Assembly: GCA_030624325.1 (NCBI GenBank)
Contig: JAUXKJ010000040.1
Span: 1-5,143, forward strand
DNA from: Nitrososphaerota archaeon
GTDB lineage: Archaea > Thermoproteota > Nitrososphaeria > Nitrososphaerales > Nitrosopumilaceae
Length of the DNA: 5,143 bases
Direction of reading: 5' to 3'
Position 1 is the stretch's first letter; each line of letters opens with the position of its first letter. This document shows positions 1 to 4,807 of the stretch, piece after piece. A program made the position numbers and the translations under genes. The notes under the pieces are model-generated. The model was not told the DNA's origin. It was given only the letters and a program-made list of their open reading frames with translations, and did not search any database.

Positions 1-128
1 TAATTTAAACAAAAAAAACTCTTTTTTAGAAATAAATGTTAGTTCAAAAACCAAATTAAATGAAAAACAAACTTTTGTTATCAACTCAGAATTATTTTAG
101 TAATGTTTAATCAAAAATAATTCAAAGC

Positions 129-156
129 ATGTTATTCTAAATAATTAGAATGACAT
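129..156. repeat. imperfect inverted repeat, 12-bp arms, 4-nt loop
   Basis: The arms at 129-140 and 145-156 flank the loop ATAA. Eleven positions are Watson-Crick complementary, and one (133 against 152) would be a G-U wobble in RNA. The seven pairs next to the loop are perfect (ATTCTAA / TTAGAAT). It lies 108 bp in front of the ferredoxin start, well upstream of that gene's box A. It could be an operator for a dimeric regulator or a transcript-end hairpin. No long T tract follows it on either strand. Confidence 0.55.
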
Positions 157-230
157 TACAAAAGCGATCAAAAATACAAACACTGTTATGATTTTACTAA
201 CGGCGTTATAATCAACATTTTTTGGGCAAG

Positions 231-238
231 TTATATTA
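231..238 (+). promoter_or_regulatory. box A (TATA) for the ferredoxin gene
   Basis: The sequence TTATATTA is centred about 29 nt before the ATG at 264. In archaea the transcription start lies about 25 nt downstream of box A, so the transcript would have a leader of only a few bases or none. No Shine-Dalgarno sequence stands in front of this ATG, which agrees with leaderless translation. Confidence 0.6.
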
Positions 239-263
239 AGACCAGAAAGCTAGTTGTTTCATT

Positions 264-563
264 ATGCCAGTCGCAATATTACCAGACATCAGCGAACAAA
301 TGTGCATTGGATGCGCTCTTTGCGTAGAAATTTGTACAACTTTGGGACCAGATGTTCTTAGAGTAAAACCAGTCGAAGGCTGGAAGAGAGGAAAGGCATT
401 TGTGTTTTATCCAGAAAGATGCATCTCTGACGGTGCATGCATAGGAGTTTGCCCAACAAAGGCAATCTTTTGGATGAGACCAATGGATTTCACTGTAGGA
501 CAACCAGTCCCACTATACAAAAACTCAGTCTTCGTAAAAGGTTGGACTGAACTAATCGACTAA
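264..563 (+). CDS. dicluster ferredoxin with Asp replacing a Cys in motif 2
   Basis: This is a soluble 99-residue electron carrier with two iron-sulfur motifs. Motif 1 is complete: C14-x2-C17-x2-C20-x3-C24, although the usual Pro after the fourth Cys is Thr. Motif 2 reads C53-x2-D56-x2-C59-x3-C63-P64, so the second ligand position is aspartate. By the crossed ligation known for bacterial-type ferredoxins, C14/C17/C20/C63 would bind a standard [4Fe-4S]. C24/C53/C59 with D56 would bind either a [3Fe-4S] or an Asp-ligated [4Fe-4S], as known for ferredoxins of Sulfolobus and Pyrococcus. A 28-residue insert separates the motifs, and a C-terminal extension of about 35 residues follows. The gene appears monocistronic, with its own box A and a T-rich stretch after the stop. 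Its redox partner cannot be deduced from the neighbours. The ferredoxin assignment is secure; the cluster type is inferred. Confidence 0.9.
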   Translation: MPVAILPDISEQMCIGCALCVEICTTLGPDVLRVKPVEGWKRGKAFVFYPERCISDGACIGVCPTKAIFWMRPMDFTVGQPVPLYKNSVFVKGWTELID

Positions 564-576
564 AAGTTCAGACCTC

Positions 577-595
577 ATTTTTCATTTCTTTTTCA
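577..595 (+). terminator. T-rich archaeal-type terminator after the ferredoxin
   Basis: Starting 14 nt after the ferredoxin stop, runs of five T, three T and five T are interrupted only by single CA, C or CTT-type breaks. Archaeal RNA polymerase commonly terminates at such T-rich stretches without a hairpin. The next gene has its own box A just downstream, which fits two separate transcripts. Confidence 0.45.
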
Positions 596-632
596 TTAAA
601 CTCAGAGTGAACTATCTTTTACCTTCGTTGTG

Positions 633-641
633 TAAATATAT
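633..641 (+). promoter_or_regulatory. box A (TATA) for the phosphatase gene
   Basis: The sequence TAAATATAT is centred about 26 nt before the ATG at 663. The spacing implies a leaderless or nearly leaderless transcript. The bases directly before the ATG (AATCTAAGAAA) contain no convincing Shine-Dalgarno sequence. Confidence 0.55.
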
Positions 642-662
642 GGCAGGACCAAATCTAAGAAA

Positions 663-1157
663 ATGAGCAAACCAGGAAATCTTTGGCGTAAAGTTCATGG
701 AAAAATAACTAAAAAGCCTACTAACTTTTCTTGGTTAATAGACAAAAAACTTGCAGGTTGTGGTATGCCTACAACTGTTGATGAAGTTGAGTGGGTTGTA
801 AAAAATGGAGTAAAATCCATTGTAACTATGACGGAAAATGCTTTACCAGAATCATGGATTCAAAATATAAAATATCTTCATGTCCCAACTGAGGATCTTA
901 ATGCTCCGGACATGGACAAGATTGATGAAGCAGTAGAATTTATTCAAGAAAGGATAAACGACAAGGAGCCAGTAATGGTACATTGTGCTGCAGGAATTGG
1001 TAGAACCGGTACAATACTTGCATGTTATCTAATTAAATTTAGAAAATTTTCAGCAAAAGATGCAATTAAAAAAGTACGAGAAGAAAGACCTGGTTCAATC
1101 CAATCTGAACGACAAGAATTTGTTGTAGGTTTTTACGAGAAACACGTAGGGAATTGA
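663..1157 (+). CDS. DUSP23/VHZ-like dual-specificity protein phosphatase
   Basis: This is a 164-residue, single-domain cysteine phosphatase without signal peptide or membrane segment, so probably cytosolic. The P-loop is H107-C108-A-A-G-I-G-R114-T115-G116, the CX5R(T/S) signature in which C108 is the nucleophile and R114 binds phosphate. The general acid is probably D78 in the VPTEDLNAPD segment, with D83 as the alternative. From my memory of human DUSP23 (VHZ), the NFSWL segment near residue 21, the LAG at 30-32, the GRTGT-LACYL-K run after the P-loop and the RPGSI at 142-146 all match that small, atypical dual-specificity family. Its length is also close to the family's. The in vivo substrate is unknown. 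It has its own box A and no obvious functional partner, and its stop directly abuts the stop of the convergent 50-codon gene. The ATG at 663 is the first in frame and fits the box A spacing. Confidence 0.93.
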   Translation: MSKPGNLWRKVHGKITKKPTNFSWLIDKKLAGCGMPTTVDEVEWVVKNGVKSIVTMTENALPESWIQNIKYLHVPTEDLNAPDMDKIDEAVEFIQERINDKEPVMVHCAAGIGRTGTILACYLIKFRKFSAKDAIKKVREERPGSIQSERQEFVVGFYEKHVGN

Positions 1158-1310
1158 TTATTCTGGAATGGATTGTGTAACAATCTTTCCATCTTCAAGT
1201 TTGATAAACATGAATCTATTATCTTTGAAAATCAAAGTAATACCTCCTTCTTTATCTGGATCTTCAACTTCAAGTAATTCCTGTCCTCGTAGTCCATCAT
1301 ATTTTGCCAT
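1158..1310 (-). CDS. small 50-residue hypothetical protein
   Basis: Read on the minus strand this is an ATG-to-TAA frame of 50 residues, acidic and without cysteine or membrane segment. It begins MAKYDGLRGQ and ends KIVTQSIPE. Alternating hydrophobic residues in the second half (GITLIFKD, RFMFIKLEDGKIV) suggest a small beta-hairpin or barrel fold. GAGGAG lies 4 nt before the ATG on the coding strand, a good Shine-Dalgarno match and the best in the window. A TATAAA stands about 25 nt upstream. The gene begins 29 nt after the stop of the 180-residue protein gene on the same strand, so it may be co-transcribed with it or have its own promoter. Its stop touches that of the phosphatase without a gap. 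I do not recognise a family. The RBS, the protein-like composition and the otherwise empty gap make a real gene likely. Confidence 0.72.
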   Translation of the reverse strand: MAKYDGLRGQELLEVEDPDKEGGITLIFKDNRFMFIKLEDGKIVTQSIPE

Positions 1311-1313
1311 GTC

Positions 1314-1320
1314 ACTCCTC
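1314..1320 (-). promoter_or_regulatory. Shine-Dalgarno sequence of the 50-residue gene
   Basis: On the minus strand the sequence reads GAGGAGTGAC immediately before the ATG, so a GGAG core sits 4 nt upstream of the start. This supports translation from 1310 with a leader, for example as the second gene of a transcript. Most other starts in the window lack a comparable site. Confidence 0.6.
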
Positions 1321-1331
1321 ACAAAATCCCG

Positions 1332-1337
1332 TTTATA
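1332..1337 (-). promoter_or_regulatory. possible box A for the 50-residue gene
   Basis: TATAAA on the minus strand is centred about 25 nt before the ATG at 1310, just downstream of the TAG of the preceding gene. If used, transcription would begin at or very near the ATG and the Shine-Dalgarno sequence would be excluded. The box and the RBS are therefore alternatives, or act on different transcripts. Confidence 0.35.
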
Positions 1338-1339
1338 TC

Positions 1340-1882
1340 CTAATTGATTTTTATTTCGATTTCTTTTGCTTGAGATTTGGTACTAAAAGATTCAGTATAA
1401 TCATGTTTTTGCCAAGATACGTAAGCTTCTGCTCCAACTTTGTGTTTACCATCTCCTAGTTCTGATGCAGGAAAAGTTATCTTCTCATCAAAATCAAACA
1501 ACTCACTTTTTACTTCATTCTCAGTAAGTCTTATGAAGGGTTCAAAATTTTTTGCTACTTGAACCCATATCCGTTTTTTCTTCACTGGATTAACCAGTTT
1601 TGGATTTCTAGTCCAAAAGAATGATGCTTTTCTATATGTATCAATAGGATTACCGATATCGTGTTTTCTAATTCCACTAGAAATAAGTTTTATTCCGTAC
1701 TTTAATTTGAACTGATTATCATGATTGTTGTATGCCTTTGTCCAATTTTTTTCGTTAAAAGCCTCACGTAGATCACCCTGAAGAGAAAATTTAACATCAA
1801 TGACAATATCATCTTTTACTGAAAATTCTTCTTTGGTATTTGTTAGAGAAATATCTGTTAGATAGTTTTTTCCCAAATCCAA
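1340..1882 (-). CDS. hypothetical beta-rich protein, start uncertain
   Basis: From the TTG at 1882 this gives 180 residues with no cysteine, no signal peptide and no membrane segment, so it is probably cytosolic. Alternating hydrophobic strands (residues 25-34, 60-67, 105-110, 134-138, 147-156, 172-179) suggest a beta-sandwich. The C-terminal half has the pattern FPASELGDGKHKVGAEAYVSW, which looks like an immunoglobulin- or arrestin-like fold, but I cannot name a family. The start is doubtful. The same frame stays open to a stop at 1937-1939, and the extra residues (ending ELIVDINQYVR before the TTG) look protein-like and continue the strand pattern. That stretch has no ATG, GTG or TTG, only ATT codons at 1928-1930 and 1907-1909. 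Starting at 1930 would add 16 residues and overlap the rpoL start by 2 nt. It may share a transcript with the 50-codon gene behind it. Confidence 0.75.
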   Translation of the reverse strand: MDLGKNYLTDISLTNTKEEFSVKDDIVIDVKFSLQGDLREAFNEKNWTKAYNNHDNQFKLKYGIKLISSGIRKHDIGNPIDTYRKASFFWTRNPKLVNPVKKKRIWVQVAKNFEPFIRLTENEVKSELFDFDEKITFPASELGDGKHKVGAEAYVSWQKHDYTESFSTKSQAKEIEIKIN

Positions 1883-1895
1883 TCGGACATATTGA

Positions 1896-1902
1896 TTTAT
1901 AT
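1896..1902 (+). promoter_or_regulatory. box A (TATA) for rpoL
   Basis: TTTATAT is centred 30 nt before the ATG at 1929, giving a nearly leaderless transcript for the rpoL-tfs pair. Its complement reads ATATAAA, but the nearest usable minus-strand start (TTG at 1882) is only about 17 nt away. It is therefore poorly placed to serve the divergent gene. If that gene begins at 1930, this promoter lies inside its coding sequence. Confidence 0.6.
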
Positions 1903-1928
1903 CTACAATAAGTTCTTTTTCGAATGCA

Positions 1929-2210
1929 ATGGATGCTCAGATTAAGAATTCTTCTCCAAAAGAGGTTAACTTAGGTATCACAAACTCTGATATTGGAATG
2001 CTGTACTTGGTCCAACACGAATTGCTCAAAGAGAAGAGCGTTGATTTTGCTGGTTTAATTTTGAAGCATCCACACACAAATGAATGTTTGATGCGAGTAA
2101 ATTCCTCAAAAGGAAATCCACTAAAAGAAATTCAAAACGCTACCAATTCTGCAATCGAATCTGTAAATGATTTAAAAAAATTAATCAATTCTAAAATTAA
2201 GGTAAAATAA
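1929..2210 (+). CDS. rpoL: DNA-directed RNA polymerase subunit L (Rpo11/RpoL)
   Basis: This 93-residue protein is the archaeal counterpart of eukaryotic Rpb11 and the C-terminal half of bacterial alpha-dimerisation domains. It pairs with Rpo3 (RpoD) in the assembly platform of RNA polymerase. The family pattern is visible: D21-IGMLYLVQHELL (the D-x-TL-x-N-LL-x-x-LL helix), V38-D-F-A41, the H47-P48 pair, an arginine-containing strand at 55-58, and N63-P64-L65 leading into the amphipathic C-terminal helix. Thr-Leu of the usual helix start is replaced by Gly-Met, which looks lineage-specific. The length is normal for the family. The ATG at 1929 is chosen because a box A lies 30 nt upstream. The frame is open back to 1896 but offers no better start. 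tfs follows with no intervening base. Confidence 0.9.
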   Translation: MDAQIKNSSPKEVNLGITNSDIGMLYLVQHELLKEKSVDFAGLILKHPHTNECLMRVNSSKGNPLKEIQNATNSAIESVNDLKKLINSKIKVK

Positions 2211-2528
2211 ATGAAGTTTTGCCCCAAATGTGAGGTGCGATTAAAAAAAAGCAATTCCAATTCAGTTCTAAGTTGTCCTAAATGTGGTTACACCGAAAGT
2301 AGTTCAAAGGATACTAAGAAAGGCAAAGAAGAAGAAATCAAATCAGAACTTAATGTATTAGCTGAGAACGAAGGAAAAGAAACTCTATCTACAATAAAGA
2401 TCGATTGTGAAAAATGTGGTAATAATGAAGCAGTATGGTGGATGCTTCAAACTCGAAGTGCAGATGAACCAACTACACAATTTTATCGATGCATAAAATG
2501 TAGTCATACTTGGAGAAACTACGCATAA
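2211..2528 (+). CDS. tfs: transcription factor S (TFS, TFIIS-like cleavage factor)
   Basis: This 105-residue protein stimulates RNA cleavage by backtracked RNA polymerase so that elongation can resume. The N-terminal zinc ribbon uses C4/C7 and C22/C25. A charged, Lys/Glu-rich linker covers about residues 30-60. The C-terminal TFIIS-type ribbon uses C66/C69 and C94/C97. The hairpin of that ribbon carries R82-S-A-D85-E86, with the Asp-Glu pair that reaches the polymerase active site, and it ends in the typical H-T-W-R. All eight zinc ligands and both acidic residues are present, so this should be an active TFS rather than an inhibitory paralogue. The ATG directly follows the rpoL TAA without a gap, and only a weak AAGGT lies before it. 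Co-transcription and translational coupling with rpoL are therefore likely. Confidence 0.94.
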   Translation: MKFCPKCEVRLKKSNSNSVLSCPKCGYTESSSKDTKKGKEEEIKSELNVLAENEGKETLSTIKIDCEKCGNNEAVWWMLQTRSADEPTTQFYRCIKCSHTWRNYA

Positions 2529-2530
2529 CG

Positions 2531-2536
2531 TTAAAT
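2531..2536 (+). promoter_or_regulatory. possible box A for pcn
   Basis: TTAAAT begins 2 nt after the tfs stop and is centred about 28 nt before the TTG at 2562. This is the same geometry as the other candidate promoters here. It would allow pcn to be transcribed independently of rpoL-tfs. In such AT-rich sequence a chance match is quite possible. Confidence 0.4.
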
Positions 2537-2561
2537 TGAACATTTTAGAATGTGAATAAGT

Positions 2562-3308
2562 TTGGTGTTTTCAGCTATAACCAAAGGTTCGGATGATCTA
2601 AAGGCAATCATTTCTGCGATTTCCACATTAGTTGAAGAAGCTACTTTTGTTTCTTCAGCAGAAGGAATTACCTTTAGAGGAATGGATCCCTCTCATGTGG
2701 CATTAATAGATATATCATGGCCAAATTCAGCATTTGAAAAATATGAATGCGATAGCGATACTAAATTTGGAGTTCGTGTTGATGAATTTTCAAAACTGAT
2801 TAAACGAGCAAGCAAACAAGATAGTATCGAAATTAGCATCTCTGCAGATAATATGCTCCTAGTTACAATAGGAAAAAACAAAAAATACAAAATGAGATTA
2901 ATTGAAAGCTCCGCTTCTGATACTCCCTTACCAAAGATATCATATGATACTAAAATTGGATTAACTCCCAGTAAATTTGACGAAATTTTGGGAGATGTTC
3001 AAGTAGTATCAGATTATCTGACTATCAAGGCAACAAACTCAAAAGCTGAATTTTCTGGCAAGGGAGATTCTGGAGAGGTAGTAATATCTTTAGAAAAAGA
3101 AATGGACGATGTTACAGAAATTTCTTCCAAAGAAGAAAGCATTGGAACTTACAGCCTGGAATATCTTAATCCTGTAGTAAAAGCAGTAGGTACTACTGCA
3201 GGAACCGTGACCTGTGAATATTCAAGCGCAAAACCATTAAGAATTGAATTCAAAGTTGCAAACATTGGTAGGATTCACTTTTACTTAGCGCCTAGAGTTG
3301 AAAGTTAA
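2562..3308 (+). CDS. pcn: DNA polymerase sliding clamp (PCNA)
   Basis: This 248-residue protein forms the trimeric ring around DNA that tethers replicative polymerases, FEN1, ligase and other PIP-box proteins. Two clamp-fold domains are present at the usual family length. Diagnostic segments are the N-terminal DDLKAIISAIS helix with the EEATF strand, the MDPSHVALID motif at 41-50, and the interdomain connecting loop around residues 117-130 (containing DTPLP), where PIP peptides dock. The C-terminus is LAPRVES (242-248). Basic residues line the first helices, as expected for the inner ring face (for example K77, K80, R82 near the middle helix). The start is either TTG at 2562 or GTG at 2565, which differ by one residue. 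No ATG is available in frame and no clear Shine-Dalgarno sequence is present. It follows tfs by 33 nt. Confidence 0.95.
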   Translation: MVFSAITKGSDDLKAIISAISTLVEEATFVSSAEGITFRGMDPSHVALIDISWPNSAFEKYECDSDTKFGVRVDEFSKLIKRASKQDSIEISISADNMLLVTIGKNKKYKMRLIESSASDTPLPKISYDTKIGLTPSKFDEILGDVQVVSDYLTIKATNSKAEFSGKGDSGEVVISLEKEMDDVTEISSKEESIGTYSLEYLNPVVKAVGTTAGTVTCEYSSAKPLRIEFKVANIGRIHFYLAPRVES

Positions 3309-3312
3309 AGCA

Positions 3313-3318
3313 TTTAAG
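3313..3318 (+). promoter_or_regulatory. box A candidate for the aspartate kinase gene
   Basis: TTTAAG lies just after the pcn stop and is centred about 28 nt before the TTG at 3344. This suggests a separate, leaderless transcript. The GGATCAC before the start resembles the 16S rRNA 3' end itself rather than its complement, so I do not count it as a Shine-Dalgarno sequence. Confidence 0.45.
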
Positions 3319-3343
3319 TACAAACTAAAAAAGGATCACTGAA

Positions 3344-4747
3344 TTGAAACTTGTAATAAAATTTGGCGGTACTTCAATTTCTTCTAGCAAAAACATCAAA
3401 ACCGTTGCTAAATATTTAAAATCAATTTCCAAACAAAACAAAATCGTTACAGTTTGTTCTGCAATAAGTGGTGTAACGGATGAGCTGCTAGAAATCTCAG
3501 CTCATATTAAAAAAGGTAACAAAGAAAATGCAAATCGCTTAGTCACAAAAATAATAAATAGACACAAACAACTTGCAAAAGATTCAATCTCAAAGTCACA
3601 AACTCAAAAAAAACTTTTGGAAAAACTTGATGCAGATTTTTCAGAATTTGAAGAATTATTACATGGATTAATTCTTCTTGGTGAAGTAACCCCTCGTTCA
3701 TTAGACTATTTAATTTCCTTTGGCGAGAGACTTTCGATCAACTTGGTTTCTTATGCACTTTTAGATTTGGGAAATAAATCAATTCCTCTTACTGGAAAAG
3801 AAGTTGGAATTGTTACCGATTCTAATTTTGGTGAAGCACGTCCATTAATGGATACAACAAGAATCCGTGTTTCAAAAACAATTGATTCTTTGTTAGCAAA
3901 AAAAACTATTCCAGTGGTTGGAGGTTTTGCAGGAGCAGATCAACATGGAAACATTACCACCTTTGGGAGGGGAGGATCAGATTATACTGCTACTACTATT
4001 GCATCTTGCATCAAGGCCGATGAAATTTGGCTAATGAGTGATGTAGATGGTTTAATGACAACTGATCCAAAATTAGTGAAAAAAGCCAAGGTCCTCAAGG
4101 AAGTATCTTACGTTGAAGCTGTAGAGATGGCTCTATTTGGGGCAAAACAAATTCATCCAAGAACGTTTGAACCACTACTAACTAAAAAAATTCCCATAAG
4201 AATAAGAAATACCTTTAACACGAAAAATCCTGGTACATTAGTCACTGCATCTCCAGATACTAAAACAAAAAAAACTGTGAAATGTGTTAGTGCCATCCGT
4301 CATAATGGTTTGATTGATGTAAGAGGTGGTAGTATGGTAGGTGCTCCTGGAACTGCCGCAAAAATCTTTGCAACACTTGCAAAGGTTGGGGTAAACATAA
4401 TGATGATATCTCAAAGTCCTTCAGAATCAAGTATTTCTATAGTTCTAAAGAAAGCTGATCTAGACAGGGCAGTAAATGCACTTGAAATAAATTTGCTAGG
4501 CAAAATTATAAAAAAATTAGAAGTTACACCAGATGTTACAATAATTGCTTTGATAGGTTCTGGAATGAGAGGAACTGTTGGTGTTGCTTCGAGAGTTTTT
4601 AGTGCGGTTGCAAAAAAGAAAGTTAATGTTGTAATGATAGCTCAAGGTTCCTCTGAACTTAATATTGCATTTGTAGTTCAAGATTCTGGCTGTAAATCAG
4701 TAGTTCAGGCTTTACATGATGAATTTGAATTAGCAAAACTCAACTAA
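3344..4747 (+). CDS. aspartate kinase with two C-terminal ACT domains
   Basis: This enzyme phosphorylates L-aspartate with ATP to beta-aspartyl phosphate, the first step towards threonine, methionine and, where present, lysine. It is 467 residues, normal for a monofunctional enzyme. The kinase part covers about residues 1-300: K6-F-G-G-T10-S11 binds ATP and phosphate, S125-F-G-E-R129 binds aspartate, T206-F-G-R-G-G-S212-D-Y-T belongs to the nucleotide site, and MSDVDG (231-236) with TDPK (240-243) complete the fold. Two ACT domains follow at about 321-384 and 398-462, with matching ends (ISQSPSESSISIVL and IAQGSSELNIAFVV). These are the usual seat of feedback inhibition by lysine or threonine; which effector applies is not visible. 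There is no homoserine dehydrogenase fusion. The TTG at 3344 is chosen because MKLVIKFGG is the canonical N-terminus and the box A spacing fits. The gene begins 35 nt after pcn, with no pathway partner beside it in the window. Confidence 0.95.
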   Translation: MKLVIKFGGTSISSSKNIKTVAKYLKSISKQNKIVTVCSAISGVTDELLEISAHIKKGNKENANRLVTKIINRHKQLAKDSISKSQTQKKLLEKLDADFSEFEELLHGLILLGEVTPRSLDYLISFGERLSINLVSYALLDLGNKSIPLTGKEVGIVTDSNFGEARPLMDTTRIRVSKTIDSLLAKKTIPVVGGFAGADQHGNITTFGRGGSDYTATTIASCIKADEIWLMSDVDGLMTTDPKLVKKAKVLKEVSYVEAVEMALFGAKQIHPRTFEPLLTKKIPIRIRNTFNTKNPGTLVTASPDTKTKKTVKCVSAIRHNGLIDVRGGSMVGAPGTAAKIFATLAKVGVNIMMISQSPSESSISIVLKKADLDRAVNALEINLLGKIIKKLEVTPDVTIIALIGSGMRGTVGVASRVFSAVAKKKVNVVMIAQGSSELNIAFVVQDSGCKSVVQALHDEFELAKLN

Positions 4748-4779
4748 TTATTTTAAAATAAAAAAACTGGGAAAAAGGA

Positions 4780-4785
4780 TTTATG
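4780..4785 (+). promoter_or_regulatory. possible box A for the exported-protein gene
   Basis: TTTATG is centred about 25 nt before the TTG at 4808. A second candidate, TTTTAAAATA at 4751-4760, would give a leader of roughly 25 nt. I cannot choose firmly between them. Confidence 0.35.
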
Positions 4786-4807
4786 TGAATGAAAGAATCG
4801 ATTTTCA

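Larger units (their letters stand above)
1..263. other. AT-rich intergenic region with no supported gene
   Basis: This is very A/T-rich sequence on both strands with frequent stop codons in all frames. The longest ATG-initiated forward frame (from base 60) runs only 16 codons. On the minus strand an open frame ending at 145 encodes a short hydrophobic stretch, but it has no ATG until two codons before its stop. The identifiable content is the imperfect inverted repeat at 129-156, a short palindrome at 198-208 and a box A at 231-238 that serves the ferredoxin gene. The gene to the left lies outside the window, so I cannot say whether its promoter or its terminator falls here. Confidence 0.7.

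Noticed and set aside
145..248. Minus-strand open frame encoding a short hydrophobic tail (IITVFVFLIAFVMSF) upstream of the ferredoxin
   Set aside because: It has no ATG until two codons before the stop, and a T-rich strand readily yields Phe/Leu/Ile/Val runs by chance. Only a GTG within the hydrophobic run could start it, giving about a dozen residues.
279..503. Minus-strand open frame of 74 codons inside the ferredoxin gene
   Set aside because: It is antisense to a clearly recognisable ferredoxin and has no RBS or box A; its composition is that of a shadow frame.
2693..2890. Minus-strand open frame of 65 codons inside pcn
   Set aside because: It lies wholly opposite conserved PCNA coding sequence and shows no promoter or family-like features.
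3331..3340. AAGGATCACT before the aspartate kinase start as a Shine-Dalgarno sequence
   Set aside because: GGATCAC matches the 3' end of 16S rRNA itself rather than its complement, so pairing would be poor; leaderless initiation from the nearby box A fits better.
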